From NCBI GenBank assembly GCA_964475415.1, contig CAYYWZ010000001.1:1-64000 (forward strand): 64,000 nucleotides of DNA. Direction: 5' to 3'. The position numbers and the translations under genes are program-made. Within the stretch, counting starts at the first letter, position 1; every line of letters begins with the position of its first letter. The stretch is from CALCMJ01 sp964475415 (GTDB taxonomy: Bacteria > Bacteroidota > Bacteroidia > Chitinophagales > Saprospiraceae). This document shows, piece after piece, positions 17,514 through 25,869 of the stretch. Below the pieces are notes generated by a model, which made no database searches, had not been told where the DNA came from, and saw only the letters and a list, made by a program, of their open reading frames with translations.

Positions 17514-19406
17514 TTACGGTCTACTAATTTCGGAGCTTATGGACTTACCACCCGCAATAATAGAAGATGCTCCATGAACAGTAATAAAAGATTTCTCAAA
17601 ATCATCTTCCTCCGCCTTAAAGATATTATCAACATATTTTTGCGGATTTCTATCTATGTAAGGAAACCAGGTACTGTGTATCTGTATCATAACTTTATGA
17701 CCTTTCTTGAAGGTGTGTAATATATCTTGAAGTGGAACATCTACTTCCGTAGGCTCTCCTGGAACGAATGGTTTCGGAAACTCGTAACTCTCTCTGAACC
17801 TACCTCGGAAAGTTTCATGACGCACCAGTTGCTGATAGGAACCCATTATTACATTCTTAGGATTATGTTCATACTGCGGATGATCTGGAGGATAGACATC
17901 TATAAGCTTTATGATAAAGTCTGCATCTGTCCCAGACATAGACACCACAAGCTTAGCTAATATCTCTCCAGCAATCGTTAGATCTTCTTCTAAGATCTCT
18001 GTTTCGAAAGTAAGCACATCAGGCCGCTTAGAAGCATGGCGCTGATCATCTGTCATAAACTTCCTAGGTGTAAATGTCAATCCTTCTGTTTCCGATCTAT
18101 AAGGAACAGGCTTAGCAGGATCGCTTAGATAATCAAATTCTAAATTAATATCTGTAGGATTGTTAACCGATAGCTGCCCTTTATTTCCAAAATATAAACT
18201 TACTGGTGGAATATCTTCAGGTGGCCACTGTGCGAAAGTTCTCCACTCTTTCTTTCCCGTGTCAAACATATAAGCTTCAGGCAATTTAGAATCTGGTCCT
18301 CCTTTAAGATAATGATTGAAAAAATTAAATTCTATTTCTTGCTGATAAAAATGGGAAATACTATCTCCGTAATAGATATGATTAACAATTTGCTTTTCAT
18401 AAGGCCTGGCCCAATCTCCATGTGTCCATGGTCCCATTACAATTGTATTTTTTGCTTTGGGATTTTCTTTCTCTATTGTTTTGTAAATATTAAGTGGGCC
18501 GTACAGATCTTCCGCATCATACCAGCCTCCTACAGTCATAACAGCGTGGTCTATGTTTTTTAGATGAGGAAGGATACTTCTAGAGCTCCAGAATTCATCA
18601 TAATTAGGATGCTCTACAATCTGTTCCCAGAAAAAATTATCATGATGATATTCTTCTGTAATATTTTTTAGTGGCCCTTTGTTTAGATGCCACTCATACC
18701 CATCAGCAACTTTCTCATCAAAAAATCTACCTATCTCCTTACCGTACCAAGGCTGATCTGTCAAGCTATCTTTCTGATATCCAAAAACAGCAAAGGCTGC
18801 AGTATAACTTTGTAAGTAAGCGCCGTGATGGTGGAAATCATCAAAGAAAAAATCTGCAATAGGTGCTTGCGGCGAAGATGCCTTAAGTGCGGGATGAGCA
18901 TCTGGCAGTGCCGCCGTAGTATAGAATCCAGGATAAGAGACACCATACATCCCTACCCGACCATTATTATTTTTTATATTGTCTAGAAGCCATTCTATTG
19001 TATCGTAGGTATCAGAACTTTCATCTATATCCTTTTTGTTTTTGACATTGTTTCCAGCAATGTTAGGTGTCATATTGTTAAATGTACCACCTGACATATA
19101 TCTTCCTCTCACATCTTGATAGACTAATATGTACCCATCTTCTATTAAGTATCCAGAAGGATAAAACCCTAAATTATAATCTCCTTTTACTGAAGCATTA
19201 TAACAGGTTCTGTTCATCAGAAAAGGATATTTCTCCGATTGATCCTTAGGACTGTAGACTATGGTAAATAATTCTACCCCATCTCGCATCGGAATAAAAT
19301 GCTCTGACTTGTCGTAATGCTGAGCTACATAGGTGGAATCTTTTAGCTGAGCGTGGATAATTCCAGGTAGAAGCAGCATAGCAAATAAGTATAGAATATT
19401 TTTCAT
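17514..19406 (-). CDS. CocE/NonD family hydrolase (X-Pro dipeptidyl-peptidase S15-like)
   Basis: The 630-residue protein has a signal peptide (ending near AQLKD) and an alpha/beta-hydrolase core. The nucleophile elbow is GMYGVSYPGFYTTAALPD, and VYQDVRGRYMSGG is the typical oxyanion-region motif of this family. The C-terminal half (DDQRHASKRPDVLTFETE onward) is the beta-jellyroll of CocE/S15 enzymes. Members hydrolyse esters, acylated amino acids or X-Pro peptides; substrate specificity is not evident. Export suggests that it acts in the periplasm or at the surface. It is the first gene of a pair with the NTF2-like gene. Confidence 0.88.
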   Translation of the reverse strand: MKNILYLFAMLLLPGIIHAQLKDSTYVAQHYDKSEHFIPMRDGVELFTIVYSPKDQSEKYPFLMNRTCYNASVKGDYNLGFYPSGYLIEDGYILVYQDVRGRYMSGGTFNNMTPNIAGNNVKNKKDIDESSDTYDTIEWLLDNIKNNNGRVGMYGVSYPGFYTTAALPDAHPALKASSPQAPIADFFFDDFHHHGAYLQSYTAAFAVFGYQKDSLTDQPWYGKEIGRFFDEKVADGYEWHLNKGPLKNITEEYHHDNFFWEQIVEHPNYDEFWSSRSILPHLKNIDHAVMTVGGWYDAEDLYGPLNIYKTIEKENPKAKNTIVMGPWTHGDWARPYEKQIVNHIYYGDSISHFYQQEIEFNFFNHYLKGGPDSKLPEAYMFDTGKKEWRTFAQWPPEDIPPVSLYFGNKGQLSVNNPTDINLEFDYLSDPAKPVPYRSETEGLTFTPRKFMTDDQRHASKRPDVLTFETEILEEDLTIAGEILAKLVVSMSGTDADFIIKLIDVYPPDHPQYEHNPKNVIMGSYQQLVRHETFRGRFRESYEFPKPFVPGEPTEVDVPLQDILHTFKKGHKVMIQIHSTWFPYIDRNPQKYVDNIFKAEEDDFEKSFITVHGASSIIAGGKSISSEISRP

Positions 19407-19561
19407 ATGATTCTGCTTGATTTATTTAGAATGCAAGTTTTAATATCAACTAAAGTTAAGGTATCTTTTTCGGATATTATGATTGTAAAAAGTTTAATTG
19501 TAAAAAGACATGTTAGTTCCTATAAATTCGTACTGCGTTTCGTATTTAACTTGTTCAAAGT

Positions 19562-19599
19562 AGAAATTGATTGAACTATCAAACAGTTTCAATTTATTT
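19562..19599 (+). repeat. 38-bp direct repeat, copy 1
   Basis: This copy matches bases 19937-19974 at 37 of 38 positions; the difference is T to G in the CAGT(T/G)TC part. It contains a short inverted repeat AAATTGA ... TCAATTT. It sits exactly at the truncated start of the PemK-like remnant. Confidence 0.8.
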
Positions 19600-19815
19600 C
19601 CTATCACCACCAATGTAAAAAAGGATGTTAGTATTTTAAGAGTAAATTTGAAAAGAGGTGAAGGAGGTGTAAAAAAATCAAGCTCCATAATGATAGATCA
19701 ACTTAGATCAATCGATAACAAAAGATTTATAAAAAGAACAGGAATCTTACCAAAGAATCTTCAGCTTGATGTAGTTAAAAATATTGGAATCATACTAGAA
19801 TTAAGTACAGATTAG
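19567..19815 (+). pseudogene. C-terminal fragment of a PemK/MazF-family toxin
   Basis: About 80 residues from FPITTNVKKDVSILRVNL through GEGGVKKSSSIMIDQLRSID to LQLDVVKNIGIILEL match the C-terminal two thirds of PemK/MazF endoribonucleases, including the conserved xxDQIRSID-like strand. The N-terminal 35-40 residues with the catalytic RGD/PVVV region are absent, and only a TTG (19567) could start the frame. No antitoxin gene is adjacent. The break coincides with a 38-bp direct repeat, so this is most likely a deletion or recombination remnant without activity. Confidence 0.7.
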
Positions 19816-19855
19816 AACAGTACAATACTCTCTAAAGATCCTTGGTTTCTTCTAA

Positions 19856-19947
19856 TTACTCTATCTTAATAAAACTTCTTGTAACGGCCTGTTGATTTCT
19901 CTTCAATGAGATAAAATACAACCCTGCTGGCAAAGCAGAAATTGATT
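19856..19947 (-). pseudogene. Orphan T9SS sorting-domain tail
   Basis: On the minus strand the frame SISALPAGLYFISLKRN followed by QQAVTRSFIKIE and a stop is the last strand pair of a type A T9SS C-terminal domain. No body of a secreted protein is attached. Its upstream edge lies in the 38-bp direct repeat (copy 2), so the parent gene was lost by rearrangement. Confidence 0.65.
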
Positions 19948-19974
19948 GAACTATCAAACAGTGTCAATTTATTT
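19937..19974 (+). repeat. 38-bp direct repeat, copy 2
   Basis: This is the second copy of the element at 19562-19599, with one mismatch. It joins the orphan T9SS tail to the stop codon of the following beta-barrel gene. The two copies bracket about 337 bases. Confidence 0.8.
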
Positions 19975-20622
19975 GAGATACATAAAGCTCATCTGAAAAA
20001 AGTGCAGTCTACCTCTATTTGATCCAGCGGGATCTCCATTAACATCTACAAGAATTTGTTGATGTACCTGATTTACTTGCTGAGAGAAACGTAAATTCAG
20101 TGATATATTATGCTTAACTAAATAGGAAATACCACCACTTATTCCTATAATCCATCGGTTAGGTACATCATCGGTAATACTAAGATAATTATCGATTATT
20201 TTATGGCTTAGTTTAGCTGTATAATTATAAGAAGGACCAGCAAAAATTGAAAACTTAGTTGACAGTTTGTATTCTATGCTGGGTGTTACTTCTAAAAATA
20301 TACCACGTACAGCGTAGTCAGAAAATTTTGCTTTAGTGCCTAGCAAATTGACGTCTAAATTAGCGTTAAACTTTAATTTATTAGATACCTTATAGGCAAT
20401 TCTTGATTTTATGGAAGAAAGGATATTATAACTTTGATCATTGCCTATAATAATTTGACCTGTCTGTGCAATATCAACATAATCTATCTTTGAAAAATTA
20501 ATTCCTAGTCCTAGTCCATACTCCCATTTGGATTGTGCATGCAACTTTGCATAAGAAATCAAAAAGAAAAAAAATAATAGTGAAATTATGTGTCTTTGAG
20601 AAAATGGTCTGAAAATCTTCAT
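19969..20622 (-). CDS. Outer-membrane beta-barrel protein (OmpA/PorT-like)
   Basis: The 217-residue protein has a signal sequence (HIISLLFFFFLISYAKLHAQ) and alternating amphipathic strands: WEYGLGLGINFSKI, YKVSNKLKFNANLDVNLLG, FSIFAGPSYNYTAKLSH, ending LHFFQMSFMYLK. It resembles the small outer-membrane beta-barrel proteins common in Bacteroidota. The function is unknown. Its stop codon lies inside copy 2 of a 38-bp direct repeat, so the 3' end may have been altered by recombination, although the last strand ends in the expected aromatic pattern. Confidence 0.7.
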   Translation of the reverse strand: MKIFRPFSQRHIISLLFFFFLISYAKLHAQSKWEYGLGLGINFSKIDYVDIAQTGQIIIGNDQSYNILSSIKSRIAYKVSNKLKFNANLDVNLLGTKAKFSDYAVRGIFLEVTPSIEYKLSTKFSIFAGPSYNYTAKLSHKIIDNYLSITDDVPNRWIIGISGGISYLVKHNISLNLRFSQQVNQVHQQILVDVNGDPAGSNRGRLHFFQMSFMYLK

Positions 20623-20803
20623 GATATAAGTAAGTATGATAATACTACTAACTCATTAGTTTTAAAATTATTGTTACGTTTATAATATAGCTAGCTGTAA
20701 CGAAGGGTCAATGAAACTAAAAGAATTCAAAAAACGTTAAATTTATAACATGGCGACTAAAAAGAAATATCTAACGTATTTAGAAGATACTAGAAAGCAT
20801 CAC

Positions 20804-21130
20804 TTAAAAATTAGACGTCAAGCTAAGTCTACCACCTACTGAATCAAGTTGATTGAAAGAAGAAATAGAATCGATCAAATTGCAATCGCCTATATAAAAT
20901 AATCCATCTACATATTTTAATTTATCAAAGGCTGAAAAATCCATTATATCGTCTCCCTCTATATGAATGCTATGATCAAAGAAAGTACAGTCTGGATAGT
21001 TAGCTTTATAATTATCTATCTGTAGTTGGGTATTAAATACTAAATCAAAATCAGGGCAATCCTGAGCGCTTAGATCTACTGCTAAAAGAATAATTAAACT
21101 AGATATAATTAAAAGCTGCAAACTTTTCAT
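20804..21130 (-). CDS. Short secreted protein, likely truncated receptor-L/LRR-type surface protein
   Basis: The 108-residue frame has a signal peptide (MKSLQLLIISSLIILLAVDLSAQ), then DCPDFDLVFNTQLQIDNYKANY and a receptor-L-like repeat pattern (IHIEGDDIMDFSAFDKLKYVDG, LIDSISSFNQLDSVGGRLSL). Such repeats normally continue for several hundred residues and end in a sorting domain, but here the frame stops after one and a half units. It is likely the 5' remnant of a larger surface protein, in keeping with the broken genes next to it. Confidence 0.55.
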   Translation of the reverse strand: MKSLQLLIISSLIILLAVDLSAQDCPDFDLVFNTQLQIDNYKANYPDCTFFDHSIHIEGDDIMDFSAFDKLKYVDGLFYIGDCNLIDSISSFNQLDSVGGRLSLTSNF

Positions 21131-21240
21131 AATGATATAATAATTAGGCTTTTACAAGATAAAGCTTATTAAGCTAAATCTGCTGTTAATGTATCAAATA
21201 CTATTCGAGAAAAGAACTTACTTTAAATGGAATAGCTTAT

Positions 21241-21248
21241 TATCTTTG
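21241..21248 (+). promoter_or_regulatory. Bacteroidota -7 element TATCTTTG
   Basis: TATCTTTG fits the TAnnTTTG consensus of the primary Bacteroidota sigma factor. It lies 28 bases before the methyltransferase start codon. Confidence 0.5.
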
Positions 21249-21276
21249 AGTTTCTGTAAAATAAATTCTAAAAACC

Positions 21277-22248
21277 ATGGCCCTAGTCACATTAGATGAC
21301 TTTATCGATATATACCAAAAGACGGCTCAAAGAGGTGTTCAGTTTATGCTGAGCAAGCTAAATCCTAATGCTATCTCGAGAACCAAGAGTGCCTTTAGTG
21401 ATAGTGCAATGTCTAGTGCCAACTGGTGGATTATTCCTGCAGTAAAAAAAAGATGGAATCACAAAATAACGGGAGACGAACATATAGAATATGAAAGCTA
21501 CACCTTAGATAAATATTTCAAAGATCAGAAAAATCTAAGTATGTTATCTATAGGTAGCGGTGTATGTAGTCATGAACTGAAATTTGCCACTTCTGATACA
21601 TTCAGTAAAATTACTTGCGTAGATATAGCAGATAATATGCTCCGAAAAGCGGAACAAGAAGCTCGTAACAAAAATCTTACTAATATGGAGTTTCTCACAG
21701 TAGACATATGGAAACACAAGATAGATCCTGCCAGTTATGATGTTGTTTTTTTCCACTCATCGCTTCACCACTTTGATAATATTCCAAGCTTTATAAGTGA
21801 GAAAATAAAAGTATGGCTTAAGCCTGGAGGCAAACTTATCATCAATGAATACGTAGGGCCGAATCGACTTCAGTTTCCACAAATACAAAAGCAATATATC
21901 AACAAAGGTCTAGGCTTACTTACGGCTAAGTACAAAAAAAGATTCAAGTCCAATCTATCTAAAAATAAATTTTATGGATCTGGATATTTGAGAATGGTTA
22001 TTGCTGATCCGTCTGAATGTGTGGCCTCAGCAGCAATCCTTCCAGAGATCTATAAACACTTTACAGTAGCAGAAGAAAAACCCTATGGCGGAAATTTACT
22101 GATGAATATTCTAAAAGATATCGCACATAATTTTGTAGATGAAACTCAGGAAACAAAGGTTGAATTAAAAAAAATATTTGATCTAGAAGATGCGTTTTTA
22201 AAATCTAATCCTTCTGACTTTATCTTCGGTATCTATGAGAAAAAATAA
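21277..22248 (+). CDS. Class I SAM-dependent methyltransferase
   Basis: The 323-residue protein has the SAM-binding signature LSIGSGVCSHELKFA (motif I), ITCVDIADNMLRKAEQEA (motif II, with the acidic residue for the ribose), YDVVFFHSSLHHFDN (motif IV) and LKPGGKLIINEY (post-motif). The C-terminal 120 residues are not of a type I recognise. The methyl acceptor is unknown, and no neighbour suggests a pathway. It stands alone on the plus strand with its own TAnnTTTG promoter. Confidence 0.82.
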   Translation: MALVTLDDFIDIYQKTAQRGVQFMLSKLNPNAISRTKSAFSDSAMSSANWWIIPAVKKRWNHKITGDEHIEYESYTLDKYFKDQKNLSMLSIGSGVCSHELKFATSDTFSKITCVDIADNMLRKAEQEARNKNLTNMEFLTVDIWKHKIDPASYDVVFFHSSLHHFDNIPSFISEKIKVWLKPGGKLIINEYVGPNRLQFPQIQKQYINKGLGLLTAKYKKRFKSNLSKNKFYGSGYLRMVIADPSECVASAAILPEIYKHFTVAEEKPYGGNLLMNILKDIAHNFVDETQETKVELKKIFDLEDAFLKSNPSDFIFGIYEKK

Positions 22249-22356
22249 ATTATAGATCATAGCTCTAATAGGATTTTTATTTTCCTATTCTGAAGGTTAA
22301 ATTACAGACTTTATCTATTCAAAGGTGGTTACGTGTTTGAGGTGGTTTTAAATTTT

Positions 22357-23466
22357 TTATTCTAATTCTGGCAAATTAATTATATAATTTGTACTTCGTC
22401 CTCCTTCTTCAGAATCTGATAATACTCCTTTGTAAACTAAATCTTGTATATCTTTGAGAGCAGTATCTCTGTGTACTTTTGTCATCTTAGCCCATTTTGA
22501 TGAATATAATTTTCCTGTAAAATCATCTTGTAGTTTATTTATCATAAGTATTTGTCTGTCATTGAATTTGGTGTTTTTATATAGCTCCCAGAATTTTGCT
22601 TTTACAAAAATTTTGGATAAAGTTTCGTTCGTTATTTCAAGAGACTCAATAAGCCTTTCTATATACCATACTAACCATTGACTTATATCCAAACTTCCTT
22701 TTTGGGTTGACTCAAGTATATTATAGTATCCTTTTTTAAAAATCATTATCTGAGATGACATGCTATAAAATCTTTGACTTGTTCTGTCTGCTCGTGCTTA
22801 TTGACAATCTCCGATTGCACGAGCAATTCTACCATTCCCATCATCAAATGGATGTATCGTTACAAACCATAAATTAGCTATAGCCGATTTTATTACCTGC
22901 TCGATTTTATCTTCGGTATTGAACCAATGCAAAAATTGATTCATTTCATTATCCAATCTTGAAGCTTCAGGAGCTTGATAATGCACCTTTTCTTTACCCA
23001 AAGGTCCAGAAAAAAGTTGCAAAAGCCCTCTCTTATCATTTCTCCAATCACCCATTGTAATTTTGAACATTCCAGATCTACCTGTAGGAAACAAAGCTGC
23101 ATGCCATCCACATAATCGGTCTTTAGTCAATTTATTTTTATAATCCTGAGTTGCATCTAGCATCATTTCGACTACACCTTCAACATTTCTACTTGCATCT
23201 GGTAAGCCTGAAATTTCAATTCCAAGTCTACGTGCAACAGATGATCTTACTTCTTTATGATTCAGAAATTCACCTTCTATTTCACTTGATTTAATTACGT
23301 CTTCGGTTATTGTCTGCAGAATTGCCTCTTCCCTTAGTTCAAAACCTACTCCTTCCATTCTTCCAATTAATCTACCTTGTAGATCACGTACTTTACTTAT
23401 TATTGGAAGAAGAATGTCAGTGTCCCATTGGAAGTTTGGCCATTCATTTTTTTGATGTATGTACAT
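22357..23466 (-). pseudogene. Fic-family AMP transferase gene interrupted by one in-frame stop
   Basis: Two frames in the same phase form one Fic protein of about 370 residues. The first part (23466-22798) contains the inhibitory helix motif SSEIEGE (about 60-66), GMFKITMGDWRN and the catalytic motif HPFDDGNGRIAR (205-216). It then reads AIGDCQ and stops at TAA (22798-22800). The frame continues ARADRTSQRFYSMSSQI into the typical Fic C-terminal helices and a winged-helix domain (WAKMTKVHRDTALKDIQDLV). Homologues read A-x-x-x-L-A here, so a single TTA-to-TAA change would explain the stop. With the stop, the last Fic helix and the DNA-binding part are lost; a restart at ATG 22761 is possible but would not be catalytic. 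Confidence 0.88.
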
Positions 23467-23527
23467 TTTAGTAGTTATTTGCCGTATTTTTTACGTCGAA
23501 AACGGTCTGGATTTGCCGATTAGTAAT

Positions 23528-23752
23528 TTAATAACAGATAATGTACCTGGGAATCAAGAGATTATTTGGGAGTACTAATTTGTTGTGGATTGAATTTATT
23601 GTCTCTTCGTTTTCTAATTTATCTAAGCCTATATAAAAATTAGATATATCTGTTGATACGACATTTGCATTCTCATAATTCCTACTTGAGTACTTTTCTC
23701 TTAACTTGTTATTATTTGAACAAGAATTAATCAAAAAGATTAATATTGTCAT
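23528..23752 (-). CDS. Small putative lipoprotein, unknown function
   Basis: The 74-residue frame starts MTILIFLINSCSNNNK, a short hydrophobic stretch ending in a plausible lipobox (INSC). The rest is polar without recognisable motifs and ends abruptly in RYIICY, which could mean a truncated gene. It lies in the decayed zone between the Fic pseudogene and the YifB gene. Chance coding cannot be excluded. Confidence 0.3.
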   Translation of the reverse strand: MTILIFLINSCSNNNKLREKYSSRNYENANVVSTDISNFYIGLDKLENEETINSIHNKLVLPNNLLIPRYIICY

Positions 23753-23810
23753 AAAAAAACTAATCTCATTTTTATATTTTTTATTGCCCTAACTAGTCAA
23801 TTCGTCTACA

Positions 23811-25367
23811 CTACCCCGCCCAACCTTCTCTATCTAGACTCCTATATTGTATTGCTTCTGCTAGATGTTCTATTTTGATATCTTCACTTCCAGCAAGATC
23901 AGCAGCCGTTCGAGCCACTTTCAGAATTCTATCATAGGCTCGGGCAGACAATTGTAGTTTCTCCATGGCCTTCTTAAGCAGTATCTGACCTGCCTGATTT
24001 ATTTGACATATTTGTCTTACCATATTACTAGGCATCTGTGCATTGCAATAGATTTCTGGATTAGTCTCATATCTCTTATTCTGGATTTCCCTTGCTCTAG
24101 TTACTCTTATAGAAATATCTTCGCTGCTTATTTCGGCTGGTTTAAAATCTGACAACTCATCATAAGAAACCGGCGTAACTTCCACGTGTAAATCTATTCT
24201 ATCTAATAAAGGACCTGATATCTTACTAAGATATTTTTTTACAATACCTGGACCACAGACACAGTCTTTTTCAGGGTGATTGTAATATCCACATGGACAG
24301 GGATTCATCGAAGCAATCAACATAAAGCTAGATGGATAATCTACCGTCACTCTCGCTCTAGAGATCGTTACCTTTCTTTGTTCCATCGGCTGACGAAGAA
24401 CCTCTAAGACAGAGCGCTTAAATTCTGGAAGTTCATCAAGAAACAATACGCCATTATGTGCTAACGAAATTTCTCCAGGATTGGGATTAGATCCTCCACC
24501 TACTAATGCCACATCACTAATCGTATGGTGCGGTGATCTGAAAGGTCTAGTTGTTACTAATGAAGCATTGGTGTCTAGTATACCAGCTACACTATGTATT
24601 TTTGTCGTTTCTAATGCCTCATACAGTGATAAGGGTGGCAAGATCGTGGGCAGTCGCCTAGCTAACATAGTCTTCCCTGCTCCTGGAGGTCCGATTAAAA
24701 TCACATTGTGTCCACCAGCAGCAGAAAGCTCTAGTGCTCGCTTTATATTCTCCTGACCTTTGACATCAGAGAAATCTACACTATAACTATTCTTAGCATC
24801 CATGAATGCTTCTCGCGTATCGTAAACCAGTGGCTTAATCGTAGGATTACCACAGACAATATCTATGGCCTCATTCAGATTTTTAACTCCAAAAACTTCT
24901 AGGTCATTTACAATAGCTGCTTCTTTAGCGTTCTGTTTCGGAAGAATGATGCCCTTATATTTTTCTTTTCTTGCTTGTATTGCAATCGGTAGTGCACCCT
25001 TGATAGGTCTCAAACTTCCATCGAGAGATAACTCCCCCATAATAATATATTGATCTAGTTGTTCAGCTTTGATCTGCTTCGTTGAGGCTAAGATTCCTAA
25101 GGCGATCGGTAGATCATAGGAAGAACCTTCCTTCTTGATATCTGCTGGAGCCATATTGACAACCAGCTTAATCCTATACATCTTATGGCCTATGTTCTTA
25201 ACGGCAGCTTCTATTCTTTGGAAGCCTTCCTTAACAGCATTATCCGGTAATCCTACTAAGTGATAAAACTGTTTTCCTGCAGCTACGTTTCCGCCTGCAT
25301 TTACTTCTATTGTAATGGTCTGTGCCTCGACACCTGATACGGCACTGGCATATGTTTTTACTAACAT
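23811..25367 (-). CDS. yifB: YifB/ComM family Mg-chelatase-like AAA+ ATPase
   Basis: The 518-residue protein has the full family layout: an N-terminal Lon-like domain (LVKTYASAVSGVEAQTITIE...ALGILAST), Walker A GPPGAGKTMLARRLP, Walker B GVLFLDELPEF, a Cys cluster NPCPCGYYNHPEKDCVCGPG, sensor DRIDLHVEV and the C-terminal Mg-chelatase helical domain. ComM-type proteins are helicases that help branch migration during natural transformation. The gene starts at ATG 25367 and is divergent from the sulfur operon across a 560-base regulatory region. Confidence 0.94.
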   Translation of the reverse strand: MLVKTYASAVSGVEAQTITIEVNAGGNVAAGKQFYHLVGLPDNAVKEGFQRIEAAVKNIGHKMYRIKLVVNMAPADIKKEGSSYDLPIALGILASTKQIKAEQLDQYIIMGELSLDGSLRPIKGALPIAIQARKEKYKGIILPKQNAKEAAIVNDLEVFGVKNLNEAIDIVCGNPTIKPLVYDTREAFMDAKNSYSVDFSDVKGQENIKRALELSAAGGHNVILIGPPGAGKTMLARRLPTILPPLSLYEALETTKIHSVAGILDTNASLVTTRPFRSPHHTISDVALVGGGSNPNPGEISLAHNGVLFLDELPEFKRSVLEVLRQPMEQRKVTISRARVTVDYPSSFMLIASMNPCPCGYYNHPEKDCVCGPGIVKKYLSKISGPLLDRIDLHVEVTPVSYDELSDFKPAEISSEDISIRVTRAREIQNKRYETNPEIYCNAQMPSNMVRQICQINQAGQILLKKAMEKLQLSARAYDRILKVARTAADLAGSEDIKIEHLAEAIQYRSLDREGWAG

Positions 25368-25463
25368 CTATGATTTTTGTTTGCTAATGAAAATAATTTA
25401 TGTCTGTACTCTAAATGAAAAGTGAAAATAGAAAATATATTTGCCGCATACAACATTTTATAT

Positions 25464-25495
25464 TTATGTCAATGGTGATACAATCATTGACATAA
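25464..25495. promoter_or_regulatory. Perfect 11-bp inverted repeat, possible operator
   Basis: TTATGTCAATG (25464-25474) and CATTGACATAA (25485-25495) are exact reverse complements with a 10-base spacer. No T-tract follows on either strand, so a protein-binding site is likelier than a terminator. It lies between the divergent yifB and sulfur-assimilation promoters. Confidence 0.55.
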
Positions 25496-25569
25496 GAAAA
25501 ATAAAATCCAATACAGCTTTGTAAAGAAGAAGACCTTTGGAGTTTTTTCAAAATAAATAAGAGATGATA

Positions 25570-25601
25570 TTTGACTATTTCATTAAATAAAACTAATATT
25601 G
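25570..25601 (+). promoter_or_regulatory. Promoter of the sulfur-assimilation leader region
   Basis: TTTG (25570-25573) and TAATATTG (25594-25601) are separated by 20 bases. They match the Bacteroidota -33 (TTTG) and -7 (TAnnTTTG) elements with one deviation. Initiation near 25608 would place the first leader start codon (25612) almost at the 5' end of the RNA. Confidence 0.55.
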
Positions 25602-25611
25602 ATTATTAATT

Positions 25612-25677
25612 ATGAAAAAAAGAAATAGAAATATGATCTATATATGTTGTTGCAAAGCAAAAAGCCTGCTTCAGTAA
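25612..25677 (+). CDS. Cysteine-rich leader peptide 1 of the sulfur operon
   Basis: A 21-codon frame starts at ATG 25612; an inner ATG is at 25633. It ends MIYICCCKAKSLLQ and stops at 25675-25677. Three consecutive Cys codons (TGT TGT TGC, 25645-25653) lie 21 bases before the stop. It is followed within 35 bases by an intrinsic terminator. The end of the frame, CTTCAG (25669-25674), is complementary to CTGAAG (25716-25721) in the terminator's left arm and loop. This is the geometry of an attenuation leader: ribosomes stalled at Cys codons would leave the 3' part of the frame free to pair. The frame is seen directly; its role is inferred. Confidence 0.65.
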   Translation: MKKRNRNMIYICCCKAKSLLQ

Positions 25678-25708
25678 CGCCATACATATTTATCAAAATT
25701 TAAATTAG

Positions 25709-25745
25709 GGTCTTTCTGAAGAAATTTAGAAAGGCTTTTTTATTT
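25709..25745 (+). terminator. Attenuator terminator 1
   Basis: GGTCTTTCT (25709-25717) pairs with AGAAAGGCT (25728-25736), a 9-bp stem with two G-U pairs, followed by a run of T (25736-25741). AAAAAGCCT inside leader 1 (25659-25667) is also fully complementary to AGGCTTTTT (25732-25740). It lies between the two leader frames, not at the end of a structural gene. Confidence 0.7.
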
Positions 25746-25775
25746 GTAAGTTGAAATGAAAGTAAAATGCCAAAA

Positions 25776-25844
25776 ATGAGTCACCATAATAAAATAGACA
25801 AGATGTGTAAGTGCTGCTGCTATAAAATTCCTATTGATTCTTGA
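25776..25844 (+). CDS. Cysteine-rich leader peptide 2 of the sulfur operon
   Basis: The 22-codon frame from ATG 25776 (an inner ATG at 25803) ends MCKCCCYKIPIDS. Four Cys codons cluster at 25806-25820 (TGT AAG TGC TGC TGC), 21 bases before the stop TGA (25842-25844). A strong terminator follows 26 bases later, ending shortly before the sulfite reductase start. TGATTCTTG at the end of the frame (25835-25843) can form nine contiguous pairs with CAAGAATTA (25879-25887), which overlaps the left arm and loop of that terminator. Starvation for Cys-tRNA would therefore be expected to favour the antiterminator. Coding is inferred from this arrangement and from its repetition upstream. Confidence 0.7.
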   Translation: MSHHNKIDKMCKCCCYKIPIDS

Positions 25845-25869
25845 TAGTCATATACATCTATACAGATAT

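Noticed and set aside
19567..19815. Active toxin-antitoxin system
   Set aside because: The PemK-like frame lacks its N-terminal catalytic part and no antitoxin gene is adjacent.
19562..19974. Two 38-bp repeats as a CRISPR array
   Set aside because: Only two copies, about 337 bases apart, with protein-coding remnants between them and no cas genes.
20750..20842. Short plus-strand frame starting MATKKKYLTYLEDTRK
   Set aside because: Only 30 codons, it overlaps the 3' end of the surface-protein fragment, and it matches no family I know.
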